From Paramecium pentaurelia (Eukaryota; Ciliophora; Oligohymenophorea; Peniculida; Parameciidae), in assembly GCA_905183005.1 (NCBI GenBank), contig CAJJDO010000019.1, positions 32,564-96,563 of the forward strand: a stretch of 64,000 nt of DNA. Direction: 5' to 3'. A program made the position numbers and the translations under genes. This document shows positions 1 through 13,024 of this stretch, one piece after another (within the stretch, counting starts at the first letter, position 1; the number at the start of each line of letters is the position of its first letter). The notes under the pieces are model-generated. The model made no database searches. It worked only from the letters and a program-made list of their open reading frames with translations, and was not told the DNA's origin.

Positions 1-604
1 AATAATAAGAAAATATTGGAAACTTTTTTGAACTAGAACCTAGAAGTAAAACAGATAATCAATTAAGAAAAGAATACTTTTTAAAGTAATTAAAGAAAAT
101 GCAAAAAAGATTATAGGTACTTTAGATGATTGCTAAAGGTTACATAACTTGTAAATATAATTAGTATGTTAATGAAGAAGGAGAAATAGTAGATATTATT
201 GAAAAAGTTTCTAAAGATGATGCATATGAAATTAAAGATGGAAAAAAATAACTTAAATTTAATTTTGTTACATCAATCAATTATAAACCAATTGAAAAAC
301 CAGTATTTATAAAATAACATTTTAGAAATTTAAAGATTTCGATTAATAAATTGTTGAATAAGAAGAATAAATTAGAGTTATTTCTGATATAGTATCTGGT
401 AAACTTGACCCAGAACAAGTGCCATACGTTAATAAAGAATATGCTAAATAAATGTCAATGAGAAAAAAAGCTAGTGAAGTTATTTAGACTCCAACTTTAG
501 TAAAGTCATTTAGTTCAAAGCTTAGAATCTCATCTGCAACATATAAAAAGGATTTATCTAAAAATATTTTCTCGAATGCCATAAAAATAAGAAAAATGAC
601 ATGA
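1..604 (+). CDS. C-terminal part of an unknown protein, cut by the window start
   Basis: Open from the window edge in the frame beginning at base 3 and ending at TGA 602-604. A 23-nt intron at 303-325 (gtatt..tttag) must be removed to keep the frame. Without it the frame leaves the lysine/glutamate-rich sequence. About 192 residues are visible. They are charged, with many glutamines encoded by TAA/TAG, and the last third is serine- and basic-rich (motifs VKSFSSKLRI and SATYKKDL). No signal peptide, membrane segment or family motif was recognised. It ends tail-to-tail with the bZIP gene on the other strand. The function is unknown, and the start lies outside the window. Confidence 0.7.
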
Positions 605-995
605 AATTAATTTATCATTACATTATATTATGTATGATCATTATGAGTATAAATATCTTAGTTATTCTATTTATTTTATTTATAATTTTAGAAATCCCAA
701 ATTGATTTTCTAGATTTTATTAATTAATTTAATTAATAGATTAATTTTAATGAAACTAATTAATTTTCAAAATATCATTATTTATTTTTTATCTATATTA
801 GAGTATTTATTATCAAATTTGAATTTAGAAAATGCTTACATTATTATTTTAAGACATTTATATGATTGAAGATATAAATAATTATTCAATTTATTTAAGA
901 AATATTAAAGATAATTAATTGTTATTTATAATGATTATATATGTAAATATATAATAATCTATTATATATCTAATAGGCCATATAAATGTAACTAT
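605..995. other. AT-rich intergenic stretch
   Basis: Spacer of about 390 bases between two convergent genes, mainly A/T runs. I see no coding signal, RNA gene or repeat. Poly(A) sites for both neighbours must lie here or just inside, but none can be assigned. Confidence 0.6.
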
Positions 996-2300
996 TCATT
1001 CAATTTTAGTTTATTGTTACAATGATTACTATTATTAATCTTCTGATTCAGCTTTTCCATTTAAAAAATCATTAGATGCTCTATATATCTCATAAGTCTA
1101 TTGAATATCTATTCCAAGTGAATTACATTGATTATGTTCAGTCATAAATTAATATAATTCTAAAGAATCATCTTCATCAATTTCTGATCCAAAACATTTT
1201 TCAAATTATTCTTTAAAATGATGTTACATATCCTTTTTTTCAATAGATAATAAAAATCTAGCTACCTAACTTGGTTTTAATTCTCTTCTTAATTATTCTA
1301 AAGTTTAATCAAACGAACTTAATTCAGCTTAAATTTAATTTTTTACTTCTTAAATTGATGATAATGTACTAATAATAGAATTTTAATAAAAAATACTTAG
1401 CTAATTCATTTTGATGTCTTAGTAATTTCTATTATTTTTTTTATAGTATTTATTTTTATTTATCTGTAAGTTTAAGATTTCTTAAAATTGTATTATCAGT
1501 ATGCCTAAATATTAATATTTAATATACTCTTAATTTGAGAAAATATCTTATTCAGTTTTAGCTACTCCAATAATATAATTTATATATGGAGCCAAACAAT
1601 TTTCATAAATTTGTCTTGCATAATGATCAATCAATTAATGTCTTTCTTATGATCCAGAACCAAATTTTTTCTATATTTGTATAATATTGAATATACATTT
1701 AAAGAATCTATAATTGCATCAATATTCATTTCTCCAACGTTTCCATTTATTGAATTTTATAGATTTGAAAATAATATCATTTTTGTTTAATCTTATTCTC
1801 TTTTCTTAATAATTAAGATATTAAATACTTATGTTATTTTGTTTTATAGATTAATTGCTAATTGTTGAGTTCTTTCATTAACATTCTTATAAACATCTAA
1901 TTGTTCTGATAATTTTGTAACTTTGCTTTCCAACAATTCTAAATAAATCTTCTTTCTTCTTCTGCTATTTCTAGCAGACTCTCTGTTTTTTGCTAATTTA
2001 TCTTCTTTATCTCCTAGATTATTTCCAGGAAATTATTAGCTTTAGACTTTATGAACAGTCTATTTTTTTTCTTAACTATTTATGCTATTGATATATAAAG
2101 ATTACTTTTCATCTAAGATTTCTTAATTGGTCATTTTTATAAGTGATGATATCTTTTTTATATAAGTATTCTTTGTATTTTATTTGGGCTTTCTTTATTA
2201 AATCAAAAGCTTACTTCTTTCCAGAGTCAGCTTCTTATTCAAAATGCATATTACTAGAGTTTGAATTTTAGGCAAAGTCAATATCATCAAAGTGACTCAT
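996..2300 (-). CDS. bZIP transcription factor
   Basis: About 418 residues after removing introns at 2193-2214 (22 nt) and 1671-1696 (26 nt). Around residues 95-135 there is a basic region with the bZIP signature Asn-x7-Arg (AKNRESARNSRRRKK), followed by a leucine zipper (YLELLESKVTKLSEQL). This is the DNA-binding and dimerisation module of nuclear bZIP factors. The C-terminal half is helical and charged, including RRELKPSQVARFLLSIEKK, a stretch I associate with C-terminal regions of protist bZIP proteins. The start is the ATG at 2298-2300. A later in-frame ATG at about 2134 is possible but would drop an exon that splices cleanly. Target genes cannot be inferred. Confidence 0.85.
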
Positions 2301-2517
2301 AGAGTAGATATTTTATATTATTTTATTCACTTTGCTTTTAATTAAATATATAACTAAGTACCATCATAAATGTCAAAATAATCAATATTATTAAGATTAA
2401 TTGATATTTAGAATTGCATATTATTATATATTATTGTTTAGATTTATACGGTTAATTATTTATAAGGGTTATAAGGGTTTTCAATTTATACAAAAAAATT
2501 AAATAAATATATTAATA

Positions 2518-2835
2518 ATGTAAACTCAATAATTTGGAAGTGATGCAAAAGCATATAAAGAGTAGGCATAATAAAGAAAATAATAAAAAATTGAAAAGTT
2601 ATGGAATGAAATTGAAAAAAATCCAGAATTGAGTCCTGTATTTATTAGTATTTGATTCTAGCAATTTCTATTATTGAAAAAAAAAATAAAAAATTCTCAT
2701 AAAAAAAGAGAAGAAACTTCTGGAATGATTTTAAGTATGAAAGAAGAATATAATCAATTAAAAGCAGATATTAAAGAGTTTCTAAAAAAATAAAACAAAA
2801 TAAAGTCAGTGAACAATCCTGCTAATAATAAATGA
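2518..2835 (+). CDS. Small glutamine/lysine-rich protein
   Basis: A 97-residue product after removal of a 24-nt intron at 2638-2661, which otherwise brings in an in-frame TGA. It is highly charged and predicted helical throughout, beginning MQTQQFGSDAKAYKEQAQQRK. No known domain was recognised. It lies 42 bases upstream of the Emg1 gene on the same strand. The intron and clean ATG-to-TGA frame support a real gene, but the function is unknown. Confidence 0.55.
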
Positions 2836-2877
2836 TAAAGTATTTTCAGTTTTATTTAATTAATATAATTTTAATTT

Positions 2878-3661
2878 ATGCTCAAACAACTCTCAAACAA
2901 AAAGTAAATTAAGAAGTTAAAAAAAACTATACAAAAATCTCTTAATAATGAAGTCCCAATACCAGAGTTAGAAATATAAGAAAAATTGAATAAAGAAATT
3001 GTAACATTCATACTTGATGGAGCAGTCTTATAATTGGGATAATTGAAATCTTCAAAAGTATTATTAAACTTTGAAGATCATTCTCATTTTATAACAAAAC
3101 GATTAGGAAGAAATCCAGAAGATTTCAGGTATAAATTAATTAAGCAAAAGGCCAGACATAGTACATTAAAGTTTGTTAACACTTCTTGATAGTCCTCTTA
3201 ATAAAGCAGGCTTATTGAAAGTATTGATAAGGACAGAAGATAATAGATTAATTGAAATTAATCCAGTCACTAAAATACCTAGAACTTTTAAAAGGTTTAG
3301 TGGAATGATAGCTAAATTATTAGAGACAGCAAAAATTCAATCAGATGATTAAGTATTACTTCAAATTCACAATGATACAGTCTAAGAGTATTTTTCCAAT
3401 GAAGCTTATATTGTAGCTACATCACACAAAGCTAAATTGGTTGATTTAAAAGAATATATTAAAAAAAAGCATAATGTATAAATATATATAAACTTATAAT
3501 TTTAGTTGGTTTTTGTGATTGGAGCTGTAGCTAAAGGTAATCCAGGTCTGGAATGTAAGTTTAGTAATGATTGTATTTCAATTTCGAGATACTAATTAAG
3601 TACATCTAATTGTCTATCCAAAATTATTGACACATTTGAGGAATATTATTCAATAATTTGA
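2878..3661 (+). CDS. EMG1: 18S rRNA pseudouridine N1-methyltransferase Emg1/Nep1
   Basis: A 243-residue product, the usual size for this family. Introns lie at 3129-3150 (22 nt) and 3476-3505 (30 nt). Emg1/Nep1 is a SPOUT-class SAM-dependent enzyme of the nucleolus. It methylates N1 of a pseudouridine in 18S rRNA and is needed for small-subunit assembly. Family hallmarks are visible in order: TFILDGAVL near the N-terminus, RPDIVHQSLLTLLDSPLNKA, LIEINPVTKIPRTFKRFSGMI, LVDLKEYI, then LVFVIGAVAKGNPG and CISISRYQLSTSNCLSKI, which form the SPOUT knot. The start is the only early ATG in frame. Nothing suggests transfer or damage. Confidence 0.93.
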
Positions 3662-3832
3662 GAAAAGATAACAATATTATATAAAATCATTCATTTTTAT
3701 TTTTAATTATTTTCTTTATCCAAATAATATATGGGTTTCTATATATAATATTATTAAATATAAAGAACATCAATAAATTATATAATATTAATATACAATT
3801 CATAATTATTTTAATAAAAGAGAATTAATATT

Positions 3833-6800
3833 TCAGTTTTTAAAGAAAATGGAAGATATAAACATTTGAATAATTGAAATAAATATTAAAATATTTGATA
3901 TTAATCCATAGTGAGAAATTCGTATATAAATTAATTTTGATTTCAAATCACTCATGCTTTAATACTATTCTTAGTTCTATATCTTATTAGTTTTTTGATC
4001 TACATTTATTATTTAACAGGTGATGATTCCTTTGTTATTGATCTAATAATTATAAAATTCATTGTAATACTTTTATTTTAAAAGTTCATTTAATTAAGAA
4101 TTATCATTTTTGGATTCATTTTTACCTCTTACTGATTCTTTAGAATTTGGTTATAAAATAATCTTCTAACTAGATTTTATTTTTTTTAATGAATATGATC
4201 TATCCAATTTCATTAATTAATTTAATTGATTCAAAAAATTGGTTTAAATTTCACAAAGACATTATTATAATCCTTTCCATGATGCTGATGATTCTAAATT
4301 AGAAATTAATAATGTTAGCTATCTTTAATATACATTAGCATTAATTATGTATATTAAATACATAATATTCATGTATAAACTTTCAACATAATCTATATTT
4401 TTGCATCCATTTTTATTATATGTAGTATATCCATTAAATAAAGATGTTAATAAACCAACATGGAATAATAAATTTTATAATTAATATTAAGGTGCACGAG
4501 AAAAAAGGATAGCAATTAGTCTATTATTATAAAAATAATTTACTTAACAAAATTTAATTAGAAAATGTTATTTTAATGACTATTAAAAAACCAAATTATT
4601 AATATATGCATCACAGTTTCATTTAAATACTTATAAATATTTCTTTCATCCCTATTAGGATCATAAAGATCAAAATAATGCAAACCATTTACTAAAGTGC
4701 TAAATAATAAATATTATTTGAATTTAAATTCAGGTATTTATGTATAATTATTTAATTCTATTAATTTCTTACTTACAAAATCAGCAACTTAACTAAAACA
4801 ATTTTTCAGTAAATTATTTAATTATTTTTCTTATAATATTAATGAATTCTTATAAATCTCATTTATTATAAGACCACATTCAATTGATTATTTCTAAAGA
4901 ATTTTACTTTCCTCATCAAAAATTCCATATAAATATATTTGAAATAATGTAATAATTGTTCTTTCATTTATGAAAGATCTCTATGCTAAATTTAAAAATT
5001 GTTATTTCTAAAAATGATCCTTTACTAAATTTTCTTAATAATAAAGTGAATTAAATATAGAGTCATTTAAAATTTTGAATACTCTAGTACAACCTTTTAA
5101 TGTATGTTTATTATAAGTAAAAATTGATTAAGCAGTTTCAAAATGAGTGAACTATAAATCAATATTTCTTCTTGGATAAATAGATATTAACTTAGTTGTA
5201 GAAAATCCATCTTATGATATAATATAGGTTTTATTTCTTAATCTTGATGCATAATTTTGACAATTTTAAGAATCAACACTTTCACTCTTATGAACTTTAT
5301 TATCTATTGAAGGTAGACTTACTGAACTATGATGCATTTTACCTTTTGGAGACAGGAGAGTTTTATTAGTAATGTCAGATGATTAACCATAAAATCCTTT
5401 ATTGTAAGATGATTACATTATTCTAATTCTTAAAGGTGAAGACTCTTATAATTCTGTCATAATAGATTTATTCTTTTCAATGCTAAAGTGTTTTAGATTA
5501 TCTATATCTTTCTAACTCATATCTTCCATTATTTAATTTGCTGTTGAGTTATTATCCAAAATCCATTAAGAAGAATTTAATATTTACTATTCTTCTGAAA
5601 ATTCAATTGGTGTTAGTGGTTCTTATCGACTAGTCACAGAATTTTAAAAATCATTTTATGTTTATTATGTTTTTTCAGGAGATTTTAATAATTTTACAAA
5701 TGCCAATATTCCATCCTTAAATTTAATTATAAAATATATACAATTTTTAGTGATTTGTATTCTTAATAACATTATTCATTTCTTTATGGTTATTTAATTA
5801 AAATTTAAAAGAAAAAGTTAAACCAATTTGTATAATCTAAATATTTCCATATTTATTCTTATAAATAGAAACCAAATTTAAATTTATCTATCCATAAACT
5901 TAACATATCTCCTATGAAAGTAGTCATTTAATGGTTATAGATATATAATGAAAAGGTAAATAATAGATTGTATTCTAATATCTAATAGGCACTCTTTTAT
6001 GGATTTAAAAGTATTAATTATTCAATGAAATTAACTAAATGATTAAGATTTAAGTTAATTTCATCACTTATTAAGGAATCATATATTTTTCTAACTATTA
6101 TAAGCTAAATTCTATACATGAAATTTCAATAAAGGTTGTTAATAATTTATCAATTTGACGAATATTGTTTTAATTTTAAAATATTAAGACAGTTTTATAT
6201 GATCTAATAATTTAAAATGTATCTAATTTAATAGGTATATTTTTAAAGTGTTTCTTATTAAATTTAGTTTCTACATTTTTGAATGTCAATTCCTATAATG
6301 ATTAAATATAATATTTACCCAATCTGCAATAATTTCAATTTTACATGGATTCAATATAAAAGAAAGAAGGGAGTTTAGATTTTCGGAATTAGTAAAATAT
6401 ACATAATTATCCAAATCAATTGTAGGAGTTTCTTTAATACAAAGCCATTATTAAATCTTAGTTTTATAATCTATTATTTTTGGTTATTCTGGACTAACAG
6501 ATAATGAATCACTTTCAGTTTCACTTTTCATATTACATTTCTTAATGAAATGTTAATGTAGTAATTTTTTGTTTTTATTTTTAATATGCATCAATTTACT
6601 TTAGATTAATCTTTAAGGAACTTTAATTTTATTTTATATGAAATCTAAGATTATATAATATAAATTACAATCTTCTAATTCTTAATTATGTTCTTCAATC
6701 CATTCGAGATCTTTAAATATTGATAATTTTAATTCTTCATAGATATCTATAATTTGAAGTTAGAATTCTTCATTTTTAGTATGCATTAAGAAAAGTTTAA

Positions 6801-8511
6801 ATATGGATGCCATTTATTCCAGATCAAATTTGTACTCTTTTGAAAGAGTAAATATTGGTATAATAAATTTTGCTGAAAATCGTTTTGCAATTATTAATCT
6901 TTCTATGACTTCTCTGCTAAAAGGGATTGATCCTTATTTCAGTTACTCTTTAAGTATTGAGGTAATATTATTACTAAAATTAAACTAAATTTATATACTT
7001 ATGAGATAGCTGACGGTTTTATTTATTGAATAAAGATCTAGAACCTAAAAATTATCTAAATTCTTAAAGTATAGCCACTTCTTATAAGGCTTTATGGAAT
7101 GCCATAATGAATTTAGGGTCACTTTTGTGTTACTCAAAACATTCATTTAAGAGCATCTCAATTGTGGTGTCTGAAAAAGGATAAGAACAAATCACTTATA
7201 TAGTAATTTCCATTTACATTGTTTGATTAAAGAAGGACTGTTGAAATTTTTTTGGGTTTTCAAACTTTATGAAATTTGTTTAATTCCTTCAGCAATCTTT
7301 TGTAATCTGACATAATCATCTTCTACTCCAAGCTAGTTATAGAAATAACTTATATTACAGCTTCTTCGAGAATCATAGTAAAGTATAAATAATAATTTAT
7401 ATTAGAGCTTTTTATAAAATTAAATATATAATCCAAAATAGGTATCATTCATTTATCACACAATAATTTTACAAAGGTTGTAATAGCTTAAGAGGTTTAC
7501 TTTAAATTTTTTTTAATTGACTATAGTGGACCTAATCTCTATTCAAAAATGTCAATTTATTCATGTAAATTATACCTTGACATAGCAATAGATGTGAAAG
7601 ATAACTTCAAATCTTCTTCTTAATTGATTTTTAAAATTTTATTCAACCTGTTAATTTAATTTTTTTCTATTATAATCATAATTTTTATTAAAATATACTT
7701 AATCAGCCATTTCTTTAATATCTAGAATTTCATTTTAAATTTTTAAATTCTCTAAGACTTCATTAGCATATATAATATCATCTAATAAAGAGATATTCAA
7801 TTTATCAATTAATTTTTATTCTCCATTAATATTAACAAATTCTTTAACACTACATAATTTTTCAATATCAGATAATTCTACAAGTTCATCTTTACCATTC
7901 TTTAATAGAATTTTTCTAAGGTTTTTTCTTTTTTCAACAATATTTCTAACTACTAAAAATAGTTTTCTTGAATTATTCAAATATTTCTTTTAGTAATAAA
8001 TATAAATTTACTTATAATGAATCTAATTAATCTTTGAGTTTTCTAATCTATTCTGCAAATTCAGCAAATTTTTTATTTTAAGTATTTTCATATAGACCTG
8101 CTTTATAATTAGTGGTTTTTGGTTTTTTTTCATCTCTTTTAAATTTAAGTTTTGCTCTTTCATCATCAGTATAAATGTTTGCATCATTCTCTGTATTTGT
8201 ATTAGTTTTAAAAAACTTAATTGATTATTATTTTGATGATCCTTAATACTCTGTTGTTGCTCTTAATGTTTTTTATAATTAGATGGGTGATTTGCTTTAA
8301 GATAATCTGGGTAATTTTTCATTGGCAATAGGTATTAATCTACTTGTATTAATTTACTAAGAGAAATGATATCAAATACTAATTTCTTTTATTTTTAATT
8401 AAATCTCTCTCTACTTAATGTCAGATTCCCTTCTATATTTTATTATTCATTGATTTTTTCAAGTTGTTTAATTGCAGGCACTTATAATTAATATTCATGA
8501 AACGTATTCAT
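3833..8511 (-). CDS. Large alpha-helical protein with an in-frame TGA
   Basis: Ten introns (8357-8379, 7987-8011, 7539-7575, 7333-7358, 7195-7217, 6974-6998, 6293-6318, 6095-6117, 5716-5741, 4521-4543) join one frame of about 1,473 codons from ATG 8511. The N-terminal ~300 residues are basic, disordered and then coiled-coil. The rest looks like an Armadillo/HEAT-type helical solenoid with a serine-rich insert around the middle. A TGA at 7449-7451 interrupts the frame (..VKLLCDK-stop-MIPILDYIF..). A 54-nt intron ending at an aaaaag would remove it in frame but would be unusually long here. The 37-nt intron also has an alternative. The late part weakly recalls SAPS-type phosphatase regulators (..WFFNSHQNN..), which I would not rely on. 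It could also be two genes or a pseudogene. Confidence 0.6.
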
Positions 8512-8562
8512 ATTTTATTATAAAAAATAGGATTTAAATTTATGAAATGAAAATACATACAC

Positions 8563-10091
8563 TCATAATTCTTCTACTCTATCAAGATCAACCCATTAAT
8601 GTGAAGTGTTTTCTTTTAAAAATGAAATAAAATTGACTTCATCTCTTCCACTATTATAATCAATAATTTAATCCTTCTATCCATTCTTCCAGAATTTAAT
8701 TGTTGGGAATGATTCAATATTAACTCCTTCAATCTAAAAATAATAATATAAAAATACTTCATTAGCAGTAGCATCACATTTAGCAATTATGATATTTGGA
8801 TTTACTAATAATTTCTTAGCTAAACCTTCATAAATAGGAGTCAATTATTTGCAATGTCCACACCAAGGAGCATAGAATTCAATCAAAACATCTTTATCAT
8901 TATTAATCACTAAATCTCTGAAATTCTTGCCAACAACAATTTTAACAGGATCATCATTAGTAGCAGGTACTTCTTCAGATTTCATATATCTATTTAATTT
9001 TCCATCAAAGAAATTTGTTAAAAATGTTCTTAATGATTCAGTTGTAATTTCATCTTCAAATCTATATTTACCATTTCCTCCTAATTAATCATATAACATA
9101 ATATTAGGAATATTAGTAGTACTAGCACCAATATATTCAGCTAATCTATGGAATAAACCAGATCCATCATTAGGTTTGGAGAATGAAAATTTGATTCTAA
9201 ATAATTTATATATAATTATTACCTATCTTTAAATAAACCAGCAACACTAGCAAAGGCATCAAATGCAGCAACACCTGCTTCAGAATCATCTGTGAATAAA
9301 ATAACAGCATTATTTCTTTATTAGAAAATGATATTAATTGCTTTATCATTGAATGGTAATATGATTGGATTTCCATAAATATTTATGAAATTTTCCAAAT
9401 TTGATGTTGTCACTGATTAATCAAAATTATTTCTCTTCTCATCAAAGGATTTGAAAAGTACTATCTTACCACTTACATTATATTTCTCAGCTGATTCTGG
9501 ATTGAATGTATGGGCAAATGTAACTTTATCATTTTGTTAAGCAACTTATTTGAATGTTTCAAAATCATTGTCATCTGATGATGTTCCAAAAAAGACAACA
9601 ATAGGAGTGCTTGATACTCTTTCTAAGAATCTTTCTAAATCTTAAACTGAATTTAATTCTGTAGATGGAGGACCTGATTTCTTATTAATCCAAGCAACTA
9701 TTTCACCTGATGTTCTTCCTCCTTCATAATCAGTTGCTTAACCATTTATGAAGAATTTTATTGTTGGATATCCTTAGATTGAGAATTTTTCAGCCACTGA
9801 TGATTCAACTGTAGCATCAACTTTTGCCAAAGGCACATAATTGTCTCCTCCTTATCTCTTTAATTCAGCTGCTGCAGCAGAATATTCAGGAGCCAATTAC
9901 TTGCTTATATGATAATTTATTGATCAATACCAATGTCCACACCATGGTGCATAAAATTCAACCATAATGAATTTGAATGTATCGATAGCATCTTAAAATG
10001 TATCTGAGGTTAACACCATTACATTATCTTCTTCTTAAAATGCACACAAAGATGTAGCCAATAACAAGCTAATGAATAACAATGATTTCAT
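8563..10091 (-). CDS. Protein disulfide isomerase
   Basis: A 483-residue product after removing introns 9904-9930, 9197-9222 and 8734-8757. It starts with a signal peptide (MKSLLFISLLLATSLCA). Two catalytic thioredoxin domains each carry the WCGHC active site: FYAPWCGHCKQLAPEY near the N-terminus and FYAPWCGHCKQLTPIY near the C-terminus. Two thioredoxin-fold domains without a CxxC lie between them, giving the a-b-b'-a' layout. It oxidises and reshuffles disulfides in the endoplasmic reticulum. The protein ends ..RVEEL, a plausible variant of the KDEL retrieval signal. The first active-site cysteine codon is completed across the 27-nt intron. It lies 51 bases upstream of the large helical gene, on the same strand. 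Confidence 0.95.
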
Positions 10092-10745
10092 AAATATGGA
10101 AATCTTTTTATTTAAAAATTCTTTAATGATATCAATTCAAATATAATAATTTACACAAAATTATTGAAATATTTTTTTAATTCATAATCCAAAAAATTAA
10201 TATAATAATTTATCTAACTATTCATGTAATATTTTATCAAAATACTACTATAATATATATGAGTCTAATCAATATATATATATATATAAATTATTTTATT
10301 TTTAAGTAGATTTAATTTATATAGAAAAGAATCTCTCTTTACAATCATTTTGAATAAATTAAAGTTAAACTTTTAAATTGATCATAAAATATCTGAATTA
10401 TTTCATCTACTTTATATTAAATAAAATAAGAATTCATATTATTAAATTAAATTAATTGTTTTATTAAATGAAAGCTATAAAATGATATCTAAATATATAC
10501 ATATGTCTGTTATAATATATTATTGATAAATTAACATTTAATGTGGATGTAATATAAAATTCAATATTAATTCCAAATATCTTAATAATTAATTCTCTTT
10601 AAAAGATTTATCATTAATAATAATTAAAAAGTTCTATTAGATATTAATATGATTTAATATTCAAACCAAAAATTATATCTTTAGAATAATTAAATTATAA
10701 TAATGCATATAAATTTGAATTAAAAACTATACATTAAAAGTGTAT
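10092..10745. other. AT-rich intergenic stretch with a TA run
   Basis: About 650 bases with no coding-like frame. It includes an alternating (TA)n run near 10,270-10,290. The end nearest 10,091 should hold the PDI promoter. No specific element was recognised. Confidence 0.5.
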
Positions 10746-11558
10746 TCAGAATACTAAAGGTTTTTTTGTTTTTACAGATTACTTGTTATCAAAGGAATTA
10801 ATAGAATTTCGTGATTATCTTGGTTGATTTCTCAATATCATTTCAGTAGATCTTCTTTATTGTAAATTGATTGCTATTTCTTTTACACTTGGCTAGCGAG
10901 TTGAAACAGATTTTTAACTAAAAGTACCATCTTTAGATTGTTTTTTATTTAACCCATTTATTTCTGTAAATGATTAATTATTTTATTTTTTATTATATTT
11001 AGCTTTATTCTATTTATCAGCTATTATTTTGAATGTTTTATTTGATTTCTTATTACCTAAAATATTTTTATTATATGGTTTTAATTTATTGGTAGTATTT
11101 GGATCAATTTAATTATTCTATTTAGAACTTTTGCAATCAGATTTCTTAGATAATAATTAAGAAGAATCAAATTGTATATCATTTTTTTCTTATTAAGGTG
11201 TTGTAAGGTATTGCATAATATTTTATTAGCAAGATCTCAATGAACTTCTTTCTACTTATAATTATGCTATTTATTCAATTCTTTATTAATATCTATTAAT
11301 TGCCAATTAAACATCAAATTATATAGACTTTAATAATGTTTTTTCATCATCTTCAAATGAATGGATTGATTAGAGTTTTTCTAAGAATGAGCTTTTTCCT
11401 AATGAAATTCTTGATCCATTATCATTTTATATTGATTTTCCAATACTACAAGTCACAAATCCTTTAGCCTTGACTTTGATTAATTATTTTGAAAACTTTA
11501 ATCTAATTTGTTCTAATTTATTTAAAGGAGGTTCAGAAATACTTTCTCTCTTTTTCAT
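10746..11558 (-). CDS. Unknown basic, serine/asparagine-rich protein
   Basis: Single-exon frame of 270 residues from ATG 11556-11558 to TGA 10746-10748. The first third is helical with heptad-like leucines (KSSFLEKLQSIHSFEDDEK). The rest is rich in Asn, Lys, Ser and Gln and looks disordered. The C-terminus contains several Arg-Gln and Ser clusters (RRSTEMILRNQ). No domain was recognised. The lack of any TGA over 270 codons and the non-random composition support a real gene. The role is unknown. Confidence 0.55.
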
Positions 11559-11675
11559 AAAATACAGTGAATGTTTAAAAAAATAACGATTATAATTAAT
11601 TAAATAAATTTATCGATAAAATTCATTTCATTAAATCAAAATCATACCCTAATTTATTAATCTCTCCTCTCACTC

Positions 11676-12401
11676 TCATTAATAATTTCTCTTTTTATTC
11701 TTTACCTTTTAAGAATTAATATGATTTTAGCTAATTTTATATAATTATAATTTATATACATTAGGTGGTTTAGTTTTATCTAAATTAGCATTGATGAAAC
11801 ATAATTAAATTTAATCTCCTTTAAGTATTATTTTAAATAACCTTTATAAAGAATTCACACTCTTTACAAACATCTTATCATTCTTTAATTGTAAAATATA
11901 CATATATCCATCAGTTATATAAATATATCTATAATCTGTAGAAAATAAAGATGTAAAAATTGATCTTCCATGTTTTGTTTTTTCTTTATTCATTGTGTAT
12001 AAAATAGGCTCTTTAATTTCTATTACAGTTTTCTTTTCAAATTTATTTTGTTCAGGCATTTTCCTTTTATCTTTCCATTCAGGTTTGAATTTAATATTAA
12101 TGTCCTAATAATCAAAATTTATGAATTTCGGATAAACTTAAGCAACAACTTTTTTTTATTATTCATTAGTTGATTATTACATATCTTATTACTTTTGAAC
12201 TTATTTTTATGATTAGACTTCTTATTTCATATTAGTATTATTTGATTGATTTTAGTGAACTTCTTTTAATTCTTCTTCGTCTTCAATTACTAATTTTGAA
12301 CTTTTCTCCTATTTCTCCTATAATTCTTCATCAGAATCATGATGATTGTCAGCCTTAACCATGTTATAATCTTAATTTCCTGTGGAAATAGGGTTTTGCA
12401 T
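11676..12401 (-). CDS. Unknown protein with acidic N-terminus and a beta-rich C-terminal half
   Basis: A 241-residue product with no intron needed. Residues 1-95 are acidic and glutamine-rich (runs of TAA/TAG codons) and probably disordered. From about residue 115 the sequence becomes regular and hydrophobic (ILYTMNKEKTKHGRSIF, YRYIYITDGYMYILQLK, then LCFINANLDK), resembling a small beta-sandwich or PH-like fold. That resemblance is only my reading of the pattern. It lies 117 bases upstream of the previous gene on the same strand. The function is unknown. Confidence 0.6.
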
Positions 12402-13024
12402 AATAATTTATATAATTTTTTAAGAAATTAATAAAATTTCCAAAATTTAAAATAATCATAATTAAAAAGTTAACTAAACGTGATTTTGCTAGCTTCATAA
12501 ATGAATTAAGTTATTGATTATATAGAATGATATCATTTTTGATTTTTGTTATCTTAATTTTTATAATCTTATATTTTAAGGTATTAAATAGATTTGTCAA
12601 AATGAATAATTAATTTATACAATTAGAAATATATTTATAATATTTATGATACTCTATTTGAAATAATATATTTAACAATATTAATAAATTAATTATCCTT
12701 CAATTAATCATATTATATAAGTAATAGAAATAATTTCTGGATTTATATGTTCTAAATAATCTTAATTAATTCTTATTTGTATTTTAATTATAAATAAATT
12801 TATTATGCATATATGGTTTTACTAATGTAAATTATTTGATTGTTTCTTTGATTAATAAATTCTTTAAAAGAGATATTATTTAAATTCTTAAATTTGAATA
12901 ATAATTATAAAGAATGCTTTATGAAAATCGGGTATAAGATTTGAATTTCTAGTTATAATATGATACTGATTTAACATATGTTGAATTTATAAATAATTAA
13001 CTTTCTTATTAAAATTAATTGGAA
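12402..13024. other. AT-rich spacer between divergent genes
   Basis: About 620 bases between the starts of a minus-strand gene and the plus-strand kinase gene, so it should carry both promoters. It is almost pure A/T with no open frame of note. No conserved box could be named. Confidence 0.5.

Noticed and set aside
6803..6988. Short plus-strand frame
   Set aside because: Antisense of the large helical gene, whose minus-strand frame is continuous here across an adjacent intron.
7141..7700. Reading the cullin-like motif LLNECFEQHKSDPKFI as evidence of a cullin
   Set aside because: Neighbouring sequence does not continue as a cullin. The likeness is limited to one helix of a generic helical repeat.
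10270..10292. (TA)n run as a possible replication origin or telomere-associated element
   Set aside because: Short TA runs are frequent in this AT-rich DNA, and no other origin or telomere feature accompanies it.
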